A DNA stretch of 64,000 nt, from assembly GCF_002836515.1 (NCBI RefSeq), contig NZ_PJBC01000004.1:1-64000 (forward strand), written 5' to 3'. This DNA comes from Pseudomonas sp. Choline-02u-1 (lineage in GTDB: Bacteria > Pseudomonadota > Gammaproteobacteria > Pseudomonadales > Pseudomonadaceae). The notes under the pieces were generated by a model. It was not told the origin of the DNA. It made no database searches and saw nothing but the letters and a program-made list of their open reading frames with translations. Positions 25,291 to 33,623 of the stretch are shown here, one piece after another (position 1 is the stretch's first letter; the number at the start of each line of letters is the position of its first letter). The translations under genes were made by a program, and so were the position numbers.

Positions 25291-26351
25291 CAGCGCAGCT
25301 CCTCAGCCATTAACAACGTGCTCAGTCGGCTGGCGACACGCTCGGGATTCACACGCGTGAAGCACAACGGCTGCTCGCGTTTCAGATCAAACTGACGGGC
25401 ATCCTGCTCGGTCGGTTGATAAGTACATTTCTTCTGCATGCAAGGCGCGCACGGAAAGTCAGCGGCCAGATGAATCTGCAGTTTCCCGTAGGCGCCGGTC
25501 AGGCCCGGGTTGGTCGGGCCGAACAGCGAGATGGTCGGCACGTCCAGCGCCGCGGCCAAATGGCCCAGGCCGGTATCCACCGCCACGCAAGCCTGCGCGC
25601 CGGCGAGGGCTTTGCCGACGCCGGCCAGATTCAGCTTCGGCAGCACTTCGGCGTGTTTGAAGCCAGCAGCGATGCGCTCGGCGCGGGCCTTTTCCTGCGG
25701 GTTGCCCCACGGCAACTTCACGCCGACGCCGAGGTAGCCGACGCGCTCGGTCAGCTCGCGCCAGTAGATTTCCGGCCAGTGCTTGGTGTCCCAAGTGGTG
25801 CCGTGGAGGAACACCACGTAAGCGTTCTTGCGTGGCAACTCGACCAGGCGCTCGACGTTGAGGCCGTAATCGCCGAGGCCTTTGGGCAGGTCGTAACCCA
25901 GAGCGATAGCGAACAGCTGGCGCACGCGCTCGACGGCGTGCTGGCCACGGGCAACGGCGAGCTTGCGATGATAGAAGCGTGCGGCCATCGGTTCGCGGGC
26001 CGAGGTTTTATCGAGACCGGCCACGGGTGCTTTGACGTAGCGAGTCAGCCAGGCGCTTTTCAGCAAGCCCTGGGCGTCGATCACCAAGTCGTATTTGTTC
26101 GTGCGAACGCTCTGCTTGAAGCGTTTCCATTCGCCGCTGGTGATGGTTTTCCACAGGCTCTTGCGCCAGCGGCGGATCGCCACTGGAATTACCTTGTCGA
26201 CCGCCGGGTGCCAGGTCGGAATTTCGGCGAAGCCCTCTTCCACCACCCAGTCGAACTTGATGCCCGGGATTGCGCGCGCAGCGTCGGTCAGCGCCGGCAA
26301 TGCATGAATCACATCGCCCAGCGAGGAAGTCTTGATCAGCAATACCCGCAA
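25290..26351 (-). CDS. waaC: LPS heptosyltransferase I
   Basis: This 353-residue GT9 enzyme adds the first heptose to Kdo. It starts with a TTG at 26349-26351 (then RVLLIKTSSLGDVIHALPAL), one base after the waaF stop, with GAGG about 9 bases upstream. No in-frame ATG fits the N-terminal beta strand. Family features include VVEEGFAEIPTWHPAVDKVI, the mid-protein block YVVFLHGTTWDTKHWPEIYW, and the ADP-heptose site VAVDTGLGHLAAALDVPTIS followed by LFGPTNPGLTG. Length matches P. aeruginosa WaaC. Cotranscribed with waaF and waaG. Confidence 0.93.
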   Translation of the reverse strand: MRVLLIKTSSLGDVIHALPALTDAARAIPGIKFDWVVEEGFAEIPTWHPAVDKVIPVAIRRWRKSLWKTITSGEWKRFKQSVRTNKYDLVIDAQGLLKSAWLTRYVKAPVAGLDKTSAREPMAARFYHRKLAVARGQHAVERVRQLFAIALGYDLPKGLGDYGLNVERLVELPRKNAYVVFLHGTTWDTKHWPEIYWRELTERVGYLGVGVKLPWGNPQEKARAERIAAGFKHAEVLPKLNLAGVGKALAGAQACVAVDTGLGHLAAALDVPTISLFGPTNPGLTGAYGKLQIHLAADFPCAPCMQKKCTYQPTEQDARQFDLKREQPLCFTRVNPERVASRLSTLLMAEELR

Positions 26352-26352
26352 G

Positions 26353-27387
26353 TTATTGAACCTCGACCACGGAGCCCTGCAACTTCTGCAAGGCATCGTT
26401 GACCGCGTCCGGCATCAGCTGGCGCAGGCAGTTGTAATGGCCGAACCGGCAAGTACGATCGAAGCACGGGCTGCATTCGATGCCCAGGCGCACGATCTCG
26501 ACCTGCTCGGCCAGCGGCGGGGTGAAGCCCGGCGAGGTGGAGCCGTACACCGCGACCAGCGGACGGTTCAACGCCGCAGCGACGTGCATCAGGCCCGAGT
26601 CGTTGGACACCACCGAGTCGGCGCAGGACAGCAGATCGATAGCCTCGGCCAGAGAAGTGCCGCCGCTGAGGTTGACCGATTCTTCGCGCAGGCCTGGAAT
26701 CAGCCGGGCGCGGATGTCTTCACCGACCGCGTGATCGTTTTTCGAGCCGAACAGCCACACCTGCCAGCCTTCGCGGATGCGCGCTTCGGCGACCTTGGCG
26801 TAATGCTCGGATGGCCAGCGCTTGGATTCGCCGAACTCGGCGCCGGGGCATAGCGCCAGGACCGGGCGATCGAGGGTCAGGCCGAATTTGGCCAGTGCCG
26901 CTGCGCGGGTGACCGGGTCGATTTGCAGGCTCGGACGCGGGTACGGCTTCGGCAACTCGGCGTTCGGCTCGTAGGCCAGAGCCATGAAGCGCTCGATCAT
27001 CAGCGGGTAGCGTTCTTTGTCGAGGGTGCGCACGTCGTTGAGCAGGCCATAGCGCAATTCGCCGCGCCAGCCGGTACGTTTCGGGATGCCGGCGAAAAAG
27101 GGCACCAATGCCGACTTCAGTGAATTGGGCAGCAGGATCGCCTGATCGTACTGACCGCGCAGGGATTTGCCGATGCGCCGGCGCGTCGCCAGCTCCAGCG
27201 CGCCGTGGCCGAGCGGGAAGCTCAAGGCCTTGCGCACTTCGGGCATGCGTTCGAGGATCGGCCGGCTCCATTCGGGCGCCAGCACGTCGATTGCGCATTG
27301 CGGGTGGCGCTGTTTGAGACACTGAAACAGTGTCTGCGCCATCACCATGTCACCGACCCAACTGGGCCCAACGATCAGAATATTCAT
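26353..27387 (-). CDS. waaF: LPS heptosyltransferase II
   Basis: The 344-residue GT9 protein starts MNILIVGPSWVGDMVMAQTL with GGAAAG upstream of the ATG. The C-terminal domain shows LALCPGAEFGESKRWPSEHY, NLSGGTSLAEAIDLLSCADS, SNDSGLMHVAAALNRPLVAV and YGSTSPGFTPPL, the ADP-heptose-binding block. WaaF adds the second heptose. It is the first gene of the operon waaF-waaC-waaG-waaP-wapP-wapQ-tandem kinase; the next gene upstream is glnE, 256 bp away, with REP-type hairpins between, so the operon promoter should lie in 27388-27460. Confidence 0.95.
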   Translation of the reverse strand: MNILIVGPSWVGDMVMAQTLFQCLKQRHPQCAIDVLAPEWSRPILERMPEVRKALSFPLGHGALELATRRRIGKSLRGQYDQAILLPNSLKSALVPFFAGIPKRTGWRGELRYGLLNDVRTLDKERYPLMIERFMALAYEPNAELPKPYPRPSLQIDPVTRAAALAKFGLTLDRPVLALCPGAEFGESKRWPSEHYAKVAEARIREGWQVWLFGSKNDHAVGEDIRARLIPGLREESVNLSGGTSLAEAIDLLSCADSVVSNDSGLMHVAAALNRPLVAVYGSTSPGFTPPLAEQVEIVRLGIECSPCFDRTCRFGHYNCLRQLMPDAVNDALQKLQGSVVEVQ

Positions 27388-27462
27388 GTGCTTTCCAAAA
27401 ACGAACCGGGGAGGCATTTACGCCTCCCCGCCTCGAGAATTCTACAAACACTGTAGATCTTC

Positions 27463-27551
27463 TGTGGGAGCGAGCCTGCTCGCGATGGGGTCTTCACATC
27501 CAACATTATTGTCGTCTGATACTCCGCTATCCGGGCAAGCCCGCTCCCACA
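27463..27551. repeat. REPIN-like inverted pair, TGTGGGAGCGAGC family
   Basis: TGTGGGAGCGAGCCTGCTCG at 27463 and the inverted GGGCAAGCCCGCTCCCACA ending near 27551 flank about 50 variable bases. It lies between the glnE stop and the waaF start. Its arms match the elements at 3141-3215 and 46250-46333. Confidence 0.8.
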
Positions 27552-27592
27552 GGGTTATTCATTTTGCCGCATAACCTTGAAGACCGAAGATC

Positions 27593-27618
27593 CCTTGTGG
27601 GAGCTCGCTCCCACAAGG
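27593..27618. repeat. Perfect 26-base palindrome built from two REP half-arms
   Basis: CCTTGTGGGAGC (27593-27604) and GCTCCCACAAGG (27607-27618) are exact inverted copies separated by TC. It lies 25 bases beyond the glnE stop on the minus strand, so it would form a stable hairpin at the end of the glnE message. It looks like a REP element whose central part has been lost. Confidence 0.7.
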
Positions 27619-27642
27619 TATTGGGTGCTGCATAAACCGGTT

Positions 27643-30582
27643 TCAGCTTAGCCCCAACTCTTTCCAGATCCGCAGTACCTGTCGCCGTTCTTCGGCGAAC
27701 TGATCCCCGGCAATCACCCCGGCGTCTTTCTGCAAGGCCTGCCGGTGCGCGGCAGAGCGGTAGGCCTTGTAGGCCTCGCGCAACAGGCTGGCATCTTCGG
27801 CGGGCATCAGCCCTTCGTGTTCCAGCTCTTCCAGAATGCGGATGTTATCGGTCCAGCGCAGCAGCGGCGGATGGCTCTGCGACCACGCCAGGGCCGCGTA
27901 TTGCACCATAAATTCAATATCGACGATACCTCCGGCATCCTGCTTGAGGTCGAACGGCACCGTCGCTTCGAAGGCATTAGCTGCCGTACCGGCCGCCGTG
28001 CTGCGGGTACCGAGGTTGTCGCGCATCTTCGCACGCATCTCGCTGACTTCCTGCTGCAGCTTGGCCAGGTCCCGTGATTTGCCCAACACCTGCGCGCGGA
28101 CTTTCTCGAAGGCCTGGCCGACATCCTGACTGCCCACCAACACCCGCGCACGCACCAAGGCCTGATGCTCCCATGTCCAGGCTTCGTTTTCCTGATAGCG
28201 GGCGAACGCGCCGAGGGAACTCACCAGCAGTCCGGAAGCACCGGACGGCCGCAGGCGCATATCCACTTCATACAACTGGCCGGAGTTGGTCTGGGCCGTG
28301 AGCAGGTGAATGATCCGCTGTCCCAGGCGCGTGAAGAACTGCGCACCATCAATGGATTTCGGCCCGTCGGTTTCCGCTTGCGGGTCGCCGTCGTGGATGA
28401 ACACCAGATCCAGATCCGAACCATGCCCCAATTCGATACCGCCGACTTTGCCATAACCGACAATGATGAAGCCGGGATCGCACAAGGCGCCGTCGGTGCG
28501 CAGCGGCGTGCCGTACTTGGCCACGGTCTGGCGCCAGGCCAGCGCGAGCACTTGTTCCAGAATCGCCTCGGCCAGCCACGTCAGGTAATCGCTGACCTTC
28601 ATCAGCGGCAGGCTGCCGGCGATTTCCGAGGCGGCGACGCGCAAGCGATGCGCCAGTTTGAAATGGCGCAGGGCTTCCATTTGTTGCTCGAGGTCGTCCT
28701 CGGGAATTCGTGTCAGGCGTTCGCGCAACTCGGCTGCCAGTTCCGGCGCCAGCGGCGGCTTGAACAGCCGCCCCTCGTTGAGCAATTCGTCGAGCAGCAA
28801 TGGAAAGCGGGTGATCTGCTCGGCAATCCACGGGCTCGCCGCGCACAGAGTCAACAGGCGACGCAGCGCACCGGGGTTTTCCGTGAGCAACACCAGATAC
28901 GCCGAACGCCGCGCCACCGCTTCCACCAGCGGCAACACACGCTCGAGCACCAGGTCCGGATTGTCATGTTCGACGGCTTGCGCGAGCAGTCGCGGAATAA
29001 AGGCATCCAGACGTTCGCGTCCCAGCCGCTGCATCGCGCGCAGTTGCGGACTGCCACGCAAACCGGCGAGCGCCTTCAGGGCTTTGCCGGCATCGACAAA
29101 ACCGCCCTCCTGCAACTGCCGGCACGCGGCTTCTTCGTCTTGTTCTTCTTCCCACAGGGGCAGCCATTCACCGCCAACCACCACTTCGTTTTCGCTGCCC
29201 TCTTCCTCGTCGGGATCGGCAATCACCTGGGCGAAATGCCAGGCCACGCGCCCGCGCCAGTACATCAGCTGTTCGTGGAACGCCGACCAATCGGCGAAAC
29301 CCAGCATGAAGGCGATGCGCGCCTGATCCTGGGCGCTGTCCGGCAGCATCTGCGTCTGACGATCGGCAATCGCTTGAATGGCATGTTCGGTGTAACGCAG
29401 AAACTCGTAACCCTCGCGCAACTCACTGACCACCGCCGGCGGCAGATAGCCCTGCCCTTCCAGCGTGCTCAGCACCTTTAATAAAGGACGCTGTTGCAGG
29501 CTCAAGTCGCGGCCGCCGTGGATCAGTTGAAAGGCCTGAGCGATGAACTCGACCTCTCGAATACCGCCGGAACCCAGCTTGATATTGTCGGCCATGCCCT
29601 TGCGCCGCACTTCCTGCTGGATCAACTGCTTCATGGTGCGCAGCGCTTCGATCGCCGAAAAATCCAGATAACGGCGGTAAACAAACGGCCGCAGCATGTC
29701 GAGCAACTGCGCGCCGGCGACCTGATCGCCCGCCACTACCCGCGCCTTGATCATCGCGTAGCGCTCCCAGTCGCGACCCTGGTCCTGGTAATACTGCTCC
29801 AGCGCGTTGAAGCTGAGCACCAGCGCGCCGGACGATCCGTATGGGCGCAAACGCATGTCGACGCGGAAAACAAAACCGTCGACGGTCATCGGATCCAGCG
29901 CCTTGATCAGACGCTGGCCGAGACGGATGAAGAATTCCTGATTATCCAGCGAGCGCTTCACGCCGACGGTTTCGCCGCCCTCGGGGTAGGCGAAGATCAG
30001 GTCGATGTCGGAAGACAGATTCAGCTCCACTGCACCGAGCTTGCCCATGCCGAGGATAACCATCTGCTGCGGCTCACCGCTGCGCCGGCCGGTCGGCGTG
30101 CCGAATTGCTCGCAATGGCGGCTGTACAGCCATTGATAAGCCTGATCGATCGTGGCGTCGGCCATGTCCGAGAGGTCGCGGCAGGTCTGCACCAGATCGG
30201 CCTGGCGGGTCAGGTCGCGCCAGATGATCCGCACCTGATGGCGCGCACGCTGGCGGCGCAAGGCGCGGCCGAGTTCGTCTTCGCTCTGCGCGGTGCTAAC
30301 GGCGGCGGCAATCTGTGCGCACAGTTCGCCGGGCGCAAACGCCCGGTCAAGTTCGCCGGACGCCACCAGCGACAGCAACATCAAAGGGTCACGAATGCTC
30401 TGTTCAATGACAAATTCGCTGGCGGCGGTGACGCGGGCCAATTGTGCCCAGCGCTCCGGCGTCCAGTCCGACAGGCCGTGATCGTCTTCAAGGGCGGCGA
30501 CGGACGTACGGAACGACTGCTCGGATCGGCTGACCAACGGCAGGAGAATGGCGGGCAGTTCGGCAAGCACGGGCAGGGTCAT
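27643..30582 (-). CDS. glnE: Bifunctional glutamine synthetase adenylyltransferase/deadenylase
   Basis: The 979-residue protein has two nucleotidyltransferase domains. The first, at about residues 180-260, has VILGMGKLGAVELNLSSDID then LIFAYPEGGE (deadenylylating half). The second, at about 700-760, has IIVGYGKVGGIELGHGSDLD then LVFIHDG (adenylylating half). Both keep the G-S-D-x-D type metal motif. GlnE switches glutamine synthetase off and on by adding or removing AMP, in response to PII. Length matches the family. It is transcribed divergently from aceE across 384 bp. Confidence 0.96.
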   Translation of the reverse strand: MTLPVLAELPAILLPLVSRSEQSFRTSVAALEDDHGLSDWTPERWAQLARVTAASEFVIEQSIRDPLMLLSLVASGELDRAFAPGELCAQIAAAVSTAQSEDELGRALRRQRARHQVRIIWRDLTRQADLVQTCRDLSDMADATIDQAYQWLYSRHCEQFGTPTGRRSGEPQQMVILGMGKLGAVELNLSSDIDLIFAYPEGGETVGVKRSLDNQEFFIRLGQRLIKALDPMTVDGFVFRVDMRLRPYGSSGALVLSFNALEQYYQDQGRDWERYAMIKARVVAGDQVAGAQLLDMLRPFVYRRYLDFSAIEALRTMKQLIQQEVRRKGMADNIKLGSGGIREVEFIAQAFQLIHGGRDLSLQQRPLLKVLSTLEGQGYLPPAVVSELREGYEFLRYTEHAIQAIADRQTQMLPDSAQDQARIAFMLGFADWSAFHEQLMYWRGRVAWHFAQVIADPDEEEGSENEVVVGGEWLPLWEEEQDEEAACRQLQEGGFVDAGKALKALAGLRGSPQLRAMQRLGRERLDAFIPRLLAQAVEHDNPDLVLERVLPLVEAVARRSAYLVLLTENPGALRRLLTLCAASPWIAEQITRFPLLLDELLNEGRLFKPPLAPELAAELRERLTRIPEDDLEQQMEALRHFKLAHRLRVAASEIAGSLPLMKVSDYLTWLAEAILEQVLALAWRQTVAKYGTPLRTDGALCDPGFIIVGYGKVGGIELGHGSDLDLVFIHDGDPQAETDGPKSIDGAQFFTRLGQRIIHLLTAQTNSGQLYEVDMRLRPSGASGLLVSSLGAFARYQENEAWTWEHQALVRARVLVGSQDVGQAFEKVRAQVLGKSRDLAKLQQEVSEMRAKMRDNLGTRSTAAGTAANAFEATVPFDLKQDAGGIVDIEFMVQYAALAWSQSHPPLLRWTDNIRILEELEHEGLMPAEDASLLREAYKAYRSAAHRQALQKDAGVIAGDQFAEERRQVLRIWKELGLS

Positions 30583-30789
30583 GGTCTATCCTTGATCGGC
30601 GTAATAAGGGCCGCTTGTAGTGAATGATGAAAACCCGCTACGTGAAGGACTGTCGAACAAAAGTTAGAAATAGCTGAAATTTCTTCTTCTTTGGCATCCA
30701 GCATCAAGCTTTCACCTTATTCGGATGGAAATCGACCCGCCTTAACGATTATTCTCACAACGCAGTCGGAGGCCACAAGCCTTTCATCT

Positions 30790-30854
30790 GTAGTTTTACT
30801 ACTCGTCTATACATTCGAAAGGCTGAAATGCCGGAAGATTTGTAGTAAAACTAC
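30790..30854. promoter_or_regulatory. Twin FadR/PdhR-type operator candidates upstream of aceE
   Basis: Two 13-base palindromes, GTAGTTTTACTAC (30790-30802) and GTAGTAAAACTAC (30842-30854), share the half-site GTAGT-N3-ACTAC. Both contain TNGT-N3-ACNA, the consensus recognised by FadR-subfamily GntR regulators such as PdhR. Their centres are 52 bp apart, about five helical turns. A -10-like TATACA (30808-30813) lies between them. The second site is 112 bp before the aceE ATG. Apart from this the 30583-30966 gap, which is AT-rich for this genome, shows no gene. Confidence 0.65.
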
Positions 30855-30966
30855 ACGCCGCCGGAACAACCTGTCGGCAATCCAAGAATTTTAAATCGTC
30901 TGCCCACAAGGCCAGTCGCAAACTCAGGCAACCGATTCTGGAAGCCTTTCCGCCCTGGAGCAAGCC

Positions 30967-33612
30967 ATGCAAGACCTCGATCCCGTCGAAACCCAGGAAT
31001 GGCTGGACGCCCTGGAATCGGTTCTCGACAAAGAAGGCGAAGACCGTGCTCACTATCTGATGACCCGTATGGGTGAACTGGCGACCCGCAGCGGCTCGCA
31101 GCTCCCTTACGCGATCACCACGCCTTACCGCAACACGATCCCCGTTACCCACGAAGCACGCATGCCTGGCGACCTGTTCATGGAACGCCGCATTCGCTCG
31201 CTGGTACGCTGGAACGCGATGGCCATGGTAATGCGCACGAACCTGCGAGATTCGGACCTGGGTGGTCACATCTCCAGCTTCGCTTCCAGTGCGACCCTGT
31301 ATGACATCGGCTTCAACTATTTCTTCCAGGCCCCGACCGACGAACACGGCGGCGACCTGATCTACTTCCAGGGCCACACCTCGCCAGGCGTTTACGCCCG
31401 TGCATTCATGGAAGGCCGCATCACCGAAGACCAGATGAACAACTTCCGTCAGGAAGTCGATGGTCAGGGCCTGTCGTCCTATCCGCACCCTTGGCTGATG
31501 CCTGACTTCTGGCAGTTCCCGACCGTATCGATGGGTCTGGGTCCGATCCAGGCGATCTACCAGGCGCGCTTCATGAAGTACCTGGAGCACCGCGGTTTCA
31601 TCCAGCCGGGCAAACAGAAAGTCTGGTGCTTCCTGGGTGACGGCGAGTGCGATGAGCCGGAATCCCTGGGCGCAATCTCCCTGGCCGGCCGCGAGAAGCT
31701 GGACAACCTGATCTTCGTCATCAACTGCAACCTGCAGCGCCTCGACGGCCCGGTTCGCGGCAACGGCAAGATCATCCAGGAACTCGAAGGCGTGTTCCGC
31801 GGTGCACAGTGGAACGTGACCAAAGTCATCTGGGGCCGTTTCTGGGACCCACTGCTGGCCAAGGACGTCGACGGCATCCTGCAGCGTCGCATGGACGAAG
31901 TCATCGACGGCGAGTACCAGAATTACAAGGCCAAAGACGGCGCGTTCGTTCGCGAGCACTTCTTCAACACGCCTGAACTTAAGGCGATGGTTGCCGATCT
32001 GTCCGACGACGAGATCTGGAAACTCAACCGTGGCGGCCACGACCCGTACAAGGTCTACGCGGCGTACCACGAAGCGGTCAACCACAAGGAACAGCCAACC
32101 GTCATCCTCGCCAAGACCATCAAGGGTTATGGCACCGGTGCCGGCGAAGCGAAAAACACCGCGCACAACACCAAGAAAGTCGATGTCGACAGCCTGAAGT
32201 TGTTCCGCGATCGCTTCGACATTCCGGTCAAGGACGAAGAGCTGGAGAACTTGCCGTTCTTCAAGCCTGAGCCAAACAGCGCCGAAGCCCGCTACCTCGC
32301 CGAGCGTCGTGCCGCACTGGGCGGTTTCGTGCCGCAGCGCCGTGCGCAGAGCTTCAGCGTACCGACCCCGGATCTGGACACCCTGAAAGCCATCCTCGAT
32401 GGCTCGGGCGACCGTGAAATTTCCACCACCATGGCTTTCGTGCGGATCCTCGCGCAACTGGTCAAGGACAAGGAAATCGGCCCGCGCATTGTGCCGATCA
32501 TCCCGGACGAAGCCCGTACCTTCGGTATGGAAGGCATGTTCCGCCAGCTCGGCATCTACTCGTCCGTCGGCCAGCTCTACGAGCCAGTCGATAAAGACCA
32601 GGTGATGTTCTACAAGGAAGACCAGAAAGGTCAGATCCTTGAAGAAGGCATCAACGAAGCAGGCGCCATGAGCTCGTTCATCGCTGCCGGTACTTCGTAC
32701 TCCAGCCACAACCAGCCGATGCTGCCGTTCTACATCTTCTATTCGATGTTCGGCTTCCAGCGTATTGGCGACCTGGCCTGGGCTGCCGGCGACAGCCGTA
32801 CCCGTGGCTTCCTGATCGGCGGCACCGCCGGCCGTACCACCCTGAACGGTGAAGGCCTGCAGCACGAAGACGGTCACAGCCACCTGCTGGCCGCGACCAT
32901 CCCGAACTGCCGCACCTACGATCCAACCTACGGCTACGAGCTGGCGGTGATCATTCAGGACGGCATGAAGAAGATGACCGAAGAGCAACAGGACATCTTC
33001 TATTACATCACCGTGATGAACGAGTCGTACCAGCAGCCAGCCATGCCAGCCGGTGCCGAAGAAGGCATCAAAAAAGGCATGTACCTGCTCGAGGAAGACA
33101 CTCGCGATGCGGCGCATCACGTTCAGCTGATGGGCTCCGGCACCATCCTGCGCGAAGTGCGTGAAGCGGCGAAGATCCTGCGTGAAGAGTTCAACGTCGG
33201 CGCTGACGTGTGGAGCGTTACCAGCTTCAACGAACTGCGTCGCGACGGCCTGGCCGTAGAGCGCAGCAACCGCCTCAAGCCTGGCCAGAAGCCGAAGCTG
33301 AGCTACGTCGAAGAGTGCCTGAACGGCCGTAAAGGTCCGGTCATTGCTTCTACCGACTACATGAAGCTGTTCGCCGAGCAGATCCGTCAGTGGGTACCGT
33401 CCAAGGAATTCAAGGTCCTGGGCACCGACGGTTTTGGCCGCAGCGACAGCCGCAAGAAACTGCGTCATTTCTTCGAAGTCGACCGTCATTTCGTGGTGTT
33501 GGCAGCCCTGGAAGCACTGGCTGACCGTGGTGATATCGAACCCAAGGTTGTGGCCGAAGCCATCGCCAAGTTCGGCATCGACCCGGAAAAACGCAACCCA
33601 CTGGACTGCTGA
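30967..33612 (+). CDS. aceE: Pyruvate dehydrogenase E1 component (homodimeric type)
   Basis: The protein has 881 residues. It decarboxylates pyruvate with thiamine diphosphate and passes acetyl to the E2 lipoyl arm. Visible features: the N-terminal MQDLDPVETQEWLDALESVL, the TPP-binding motif GDGECDEPESLGAISLAGRE ending at NLIFVINCN, the phosphate-side segment YFQGHTSPGVYARAFMEGR, and the C-terminal transketolase-like domain (LPFYIFYSMFGFQRIGDLAW, GRTTLNGEGLQHEDGHSHLL). Length is normal for the family. The gap to aceF is 11 bp, so the two form one operon. Two GntR-type operator-like palindromes precede it, suggesting repression relieved by a pathway metabolite. Confidence 0.97.
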   Translation: MQDLDPVETQEWLDALESVLDKEGEDRAHYLMTRMGELATRSGSQLPYAITTPYRNTIPVTHEARMPGDLFMERRIRSLVRWNAMAMVMRTNLRDSDLGGHISSFASSATLYDIGFNYFFQAPTDEHGGDLIYFQGHTSPGVYARAFMEGRITEDQMNNFRQEVDGQGLSSYPHPWLMPDFWQFPTVSMGLGPIQAIYQARFMKYLEHRGFIQPGKQKVWCFLGDGECDEPESLGAISLAGREKLDNLIFVINCNLQRLDGPVRGNGKIIQELEGVFRGAQWNVTKVIWGRFWDPLLAKDVDGILQRRMDEVIDGEYQNYKAKDGAFVREHFFNTPELKAMVADLSDDEIWKLNRGGHDPYKVYAAYHEAVNHKEQPTVILAKTIKGYGTGAGEAKNTAHNTKKVDVDSLKLFRDRFDIPVKDEELENLPFFKPEPNSAEARYLAERRAALGGFVPQRRAQSFSVPTPDLDTLKAILDGSGDREISTTMAFVRILAQLVKDKEIGPRIVPIIPDEARTFGMEGMFRQLGIYSSVGQLYEPVDKDQVMFYKEDQKGQILEEGINEAGAMSSFIAAGTSYSSHNQPMLPFYIFYSMFGFQRIGDLAWAAGDSRTRGFLIGGTAGRTTLNGEGLQHEDGHSHLLAATIPNCRTYDPTYGYELAVIIQDGMKKMTEEQQDIFYYITVMNESYQQPAMPAGAEEGIKKGMYLLEEDTRDAAHHVQLMGSGTILREVREAAKILREEFNVGADVWSVTSFNELRRDGLAVERSNRLKPGQKPKLSYVEECLNGRKGPVIASTDYMKLFAEQIRQWVPSKEFKVLGTDGFGRSDSRKKLRHFFEVDRHFVVLAALEALADRGDIEPKVVAEAIAKFGIDPEKRNPLDC

Positions 33613-33623
33613 GGAGACATTTT

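Noticed and set aside
30583..30966. Small RNA or small gene in the long glnE-aceE gap
   Set aside because: Only the operator-like palindromes and a promoter-like -10 stand out; no terminator hairpin or convincing reading frame was found.
30799..33489. Open frame of 896 codons antisense to aceE
   Set aside because: It is a shadow of the strongly biased codon use of aceE on the opposite strand. It has no Shine-Dalgarno or recognisable domain, and the sense protein is unmistakable.
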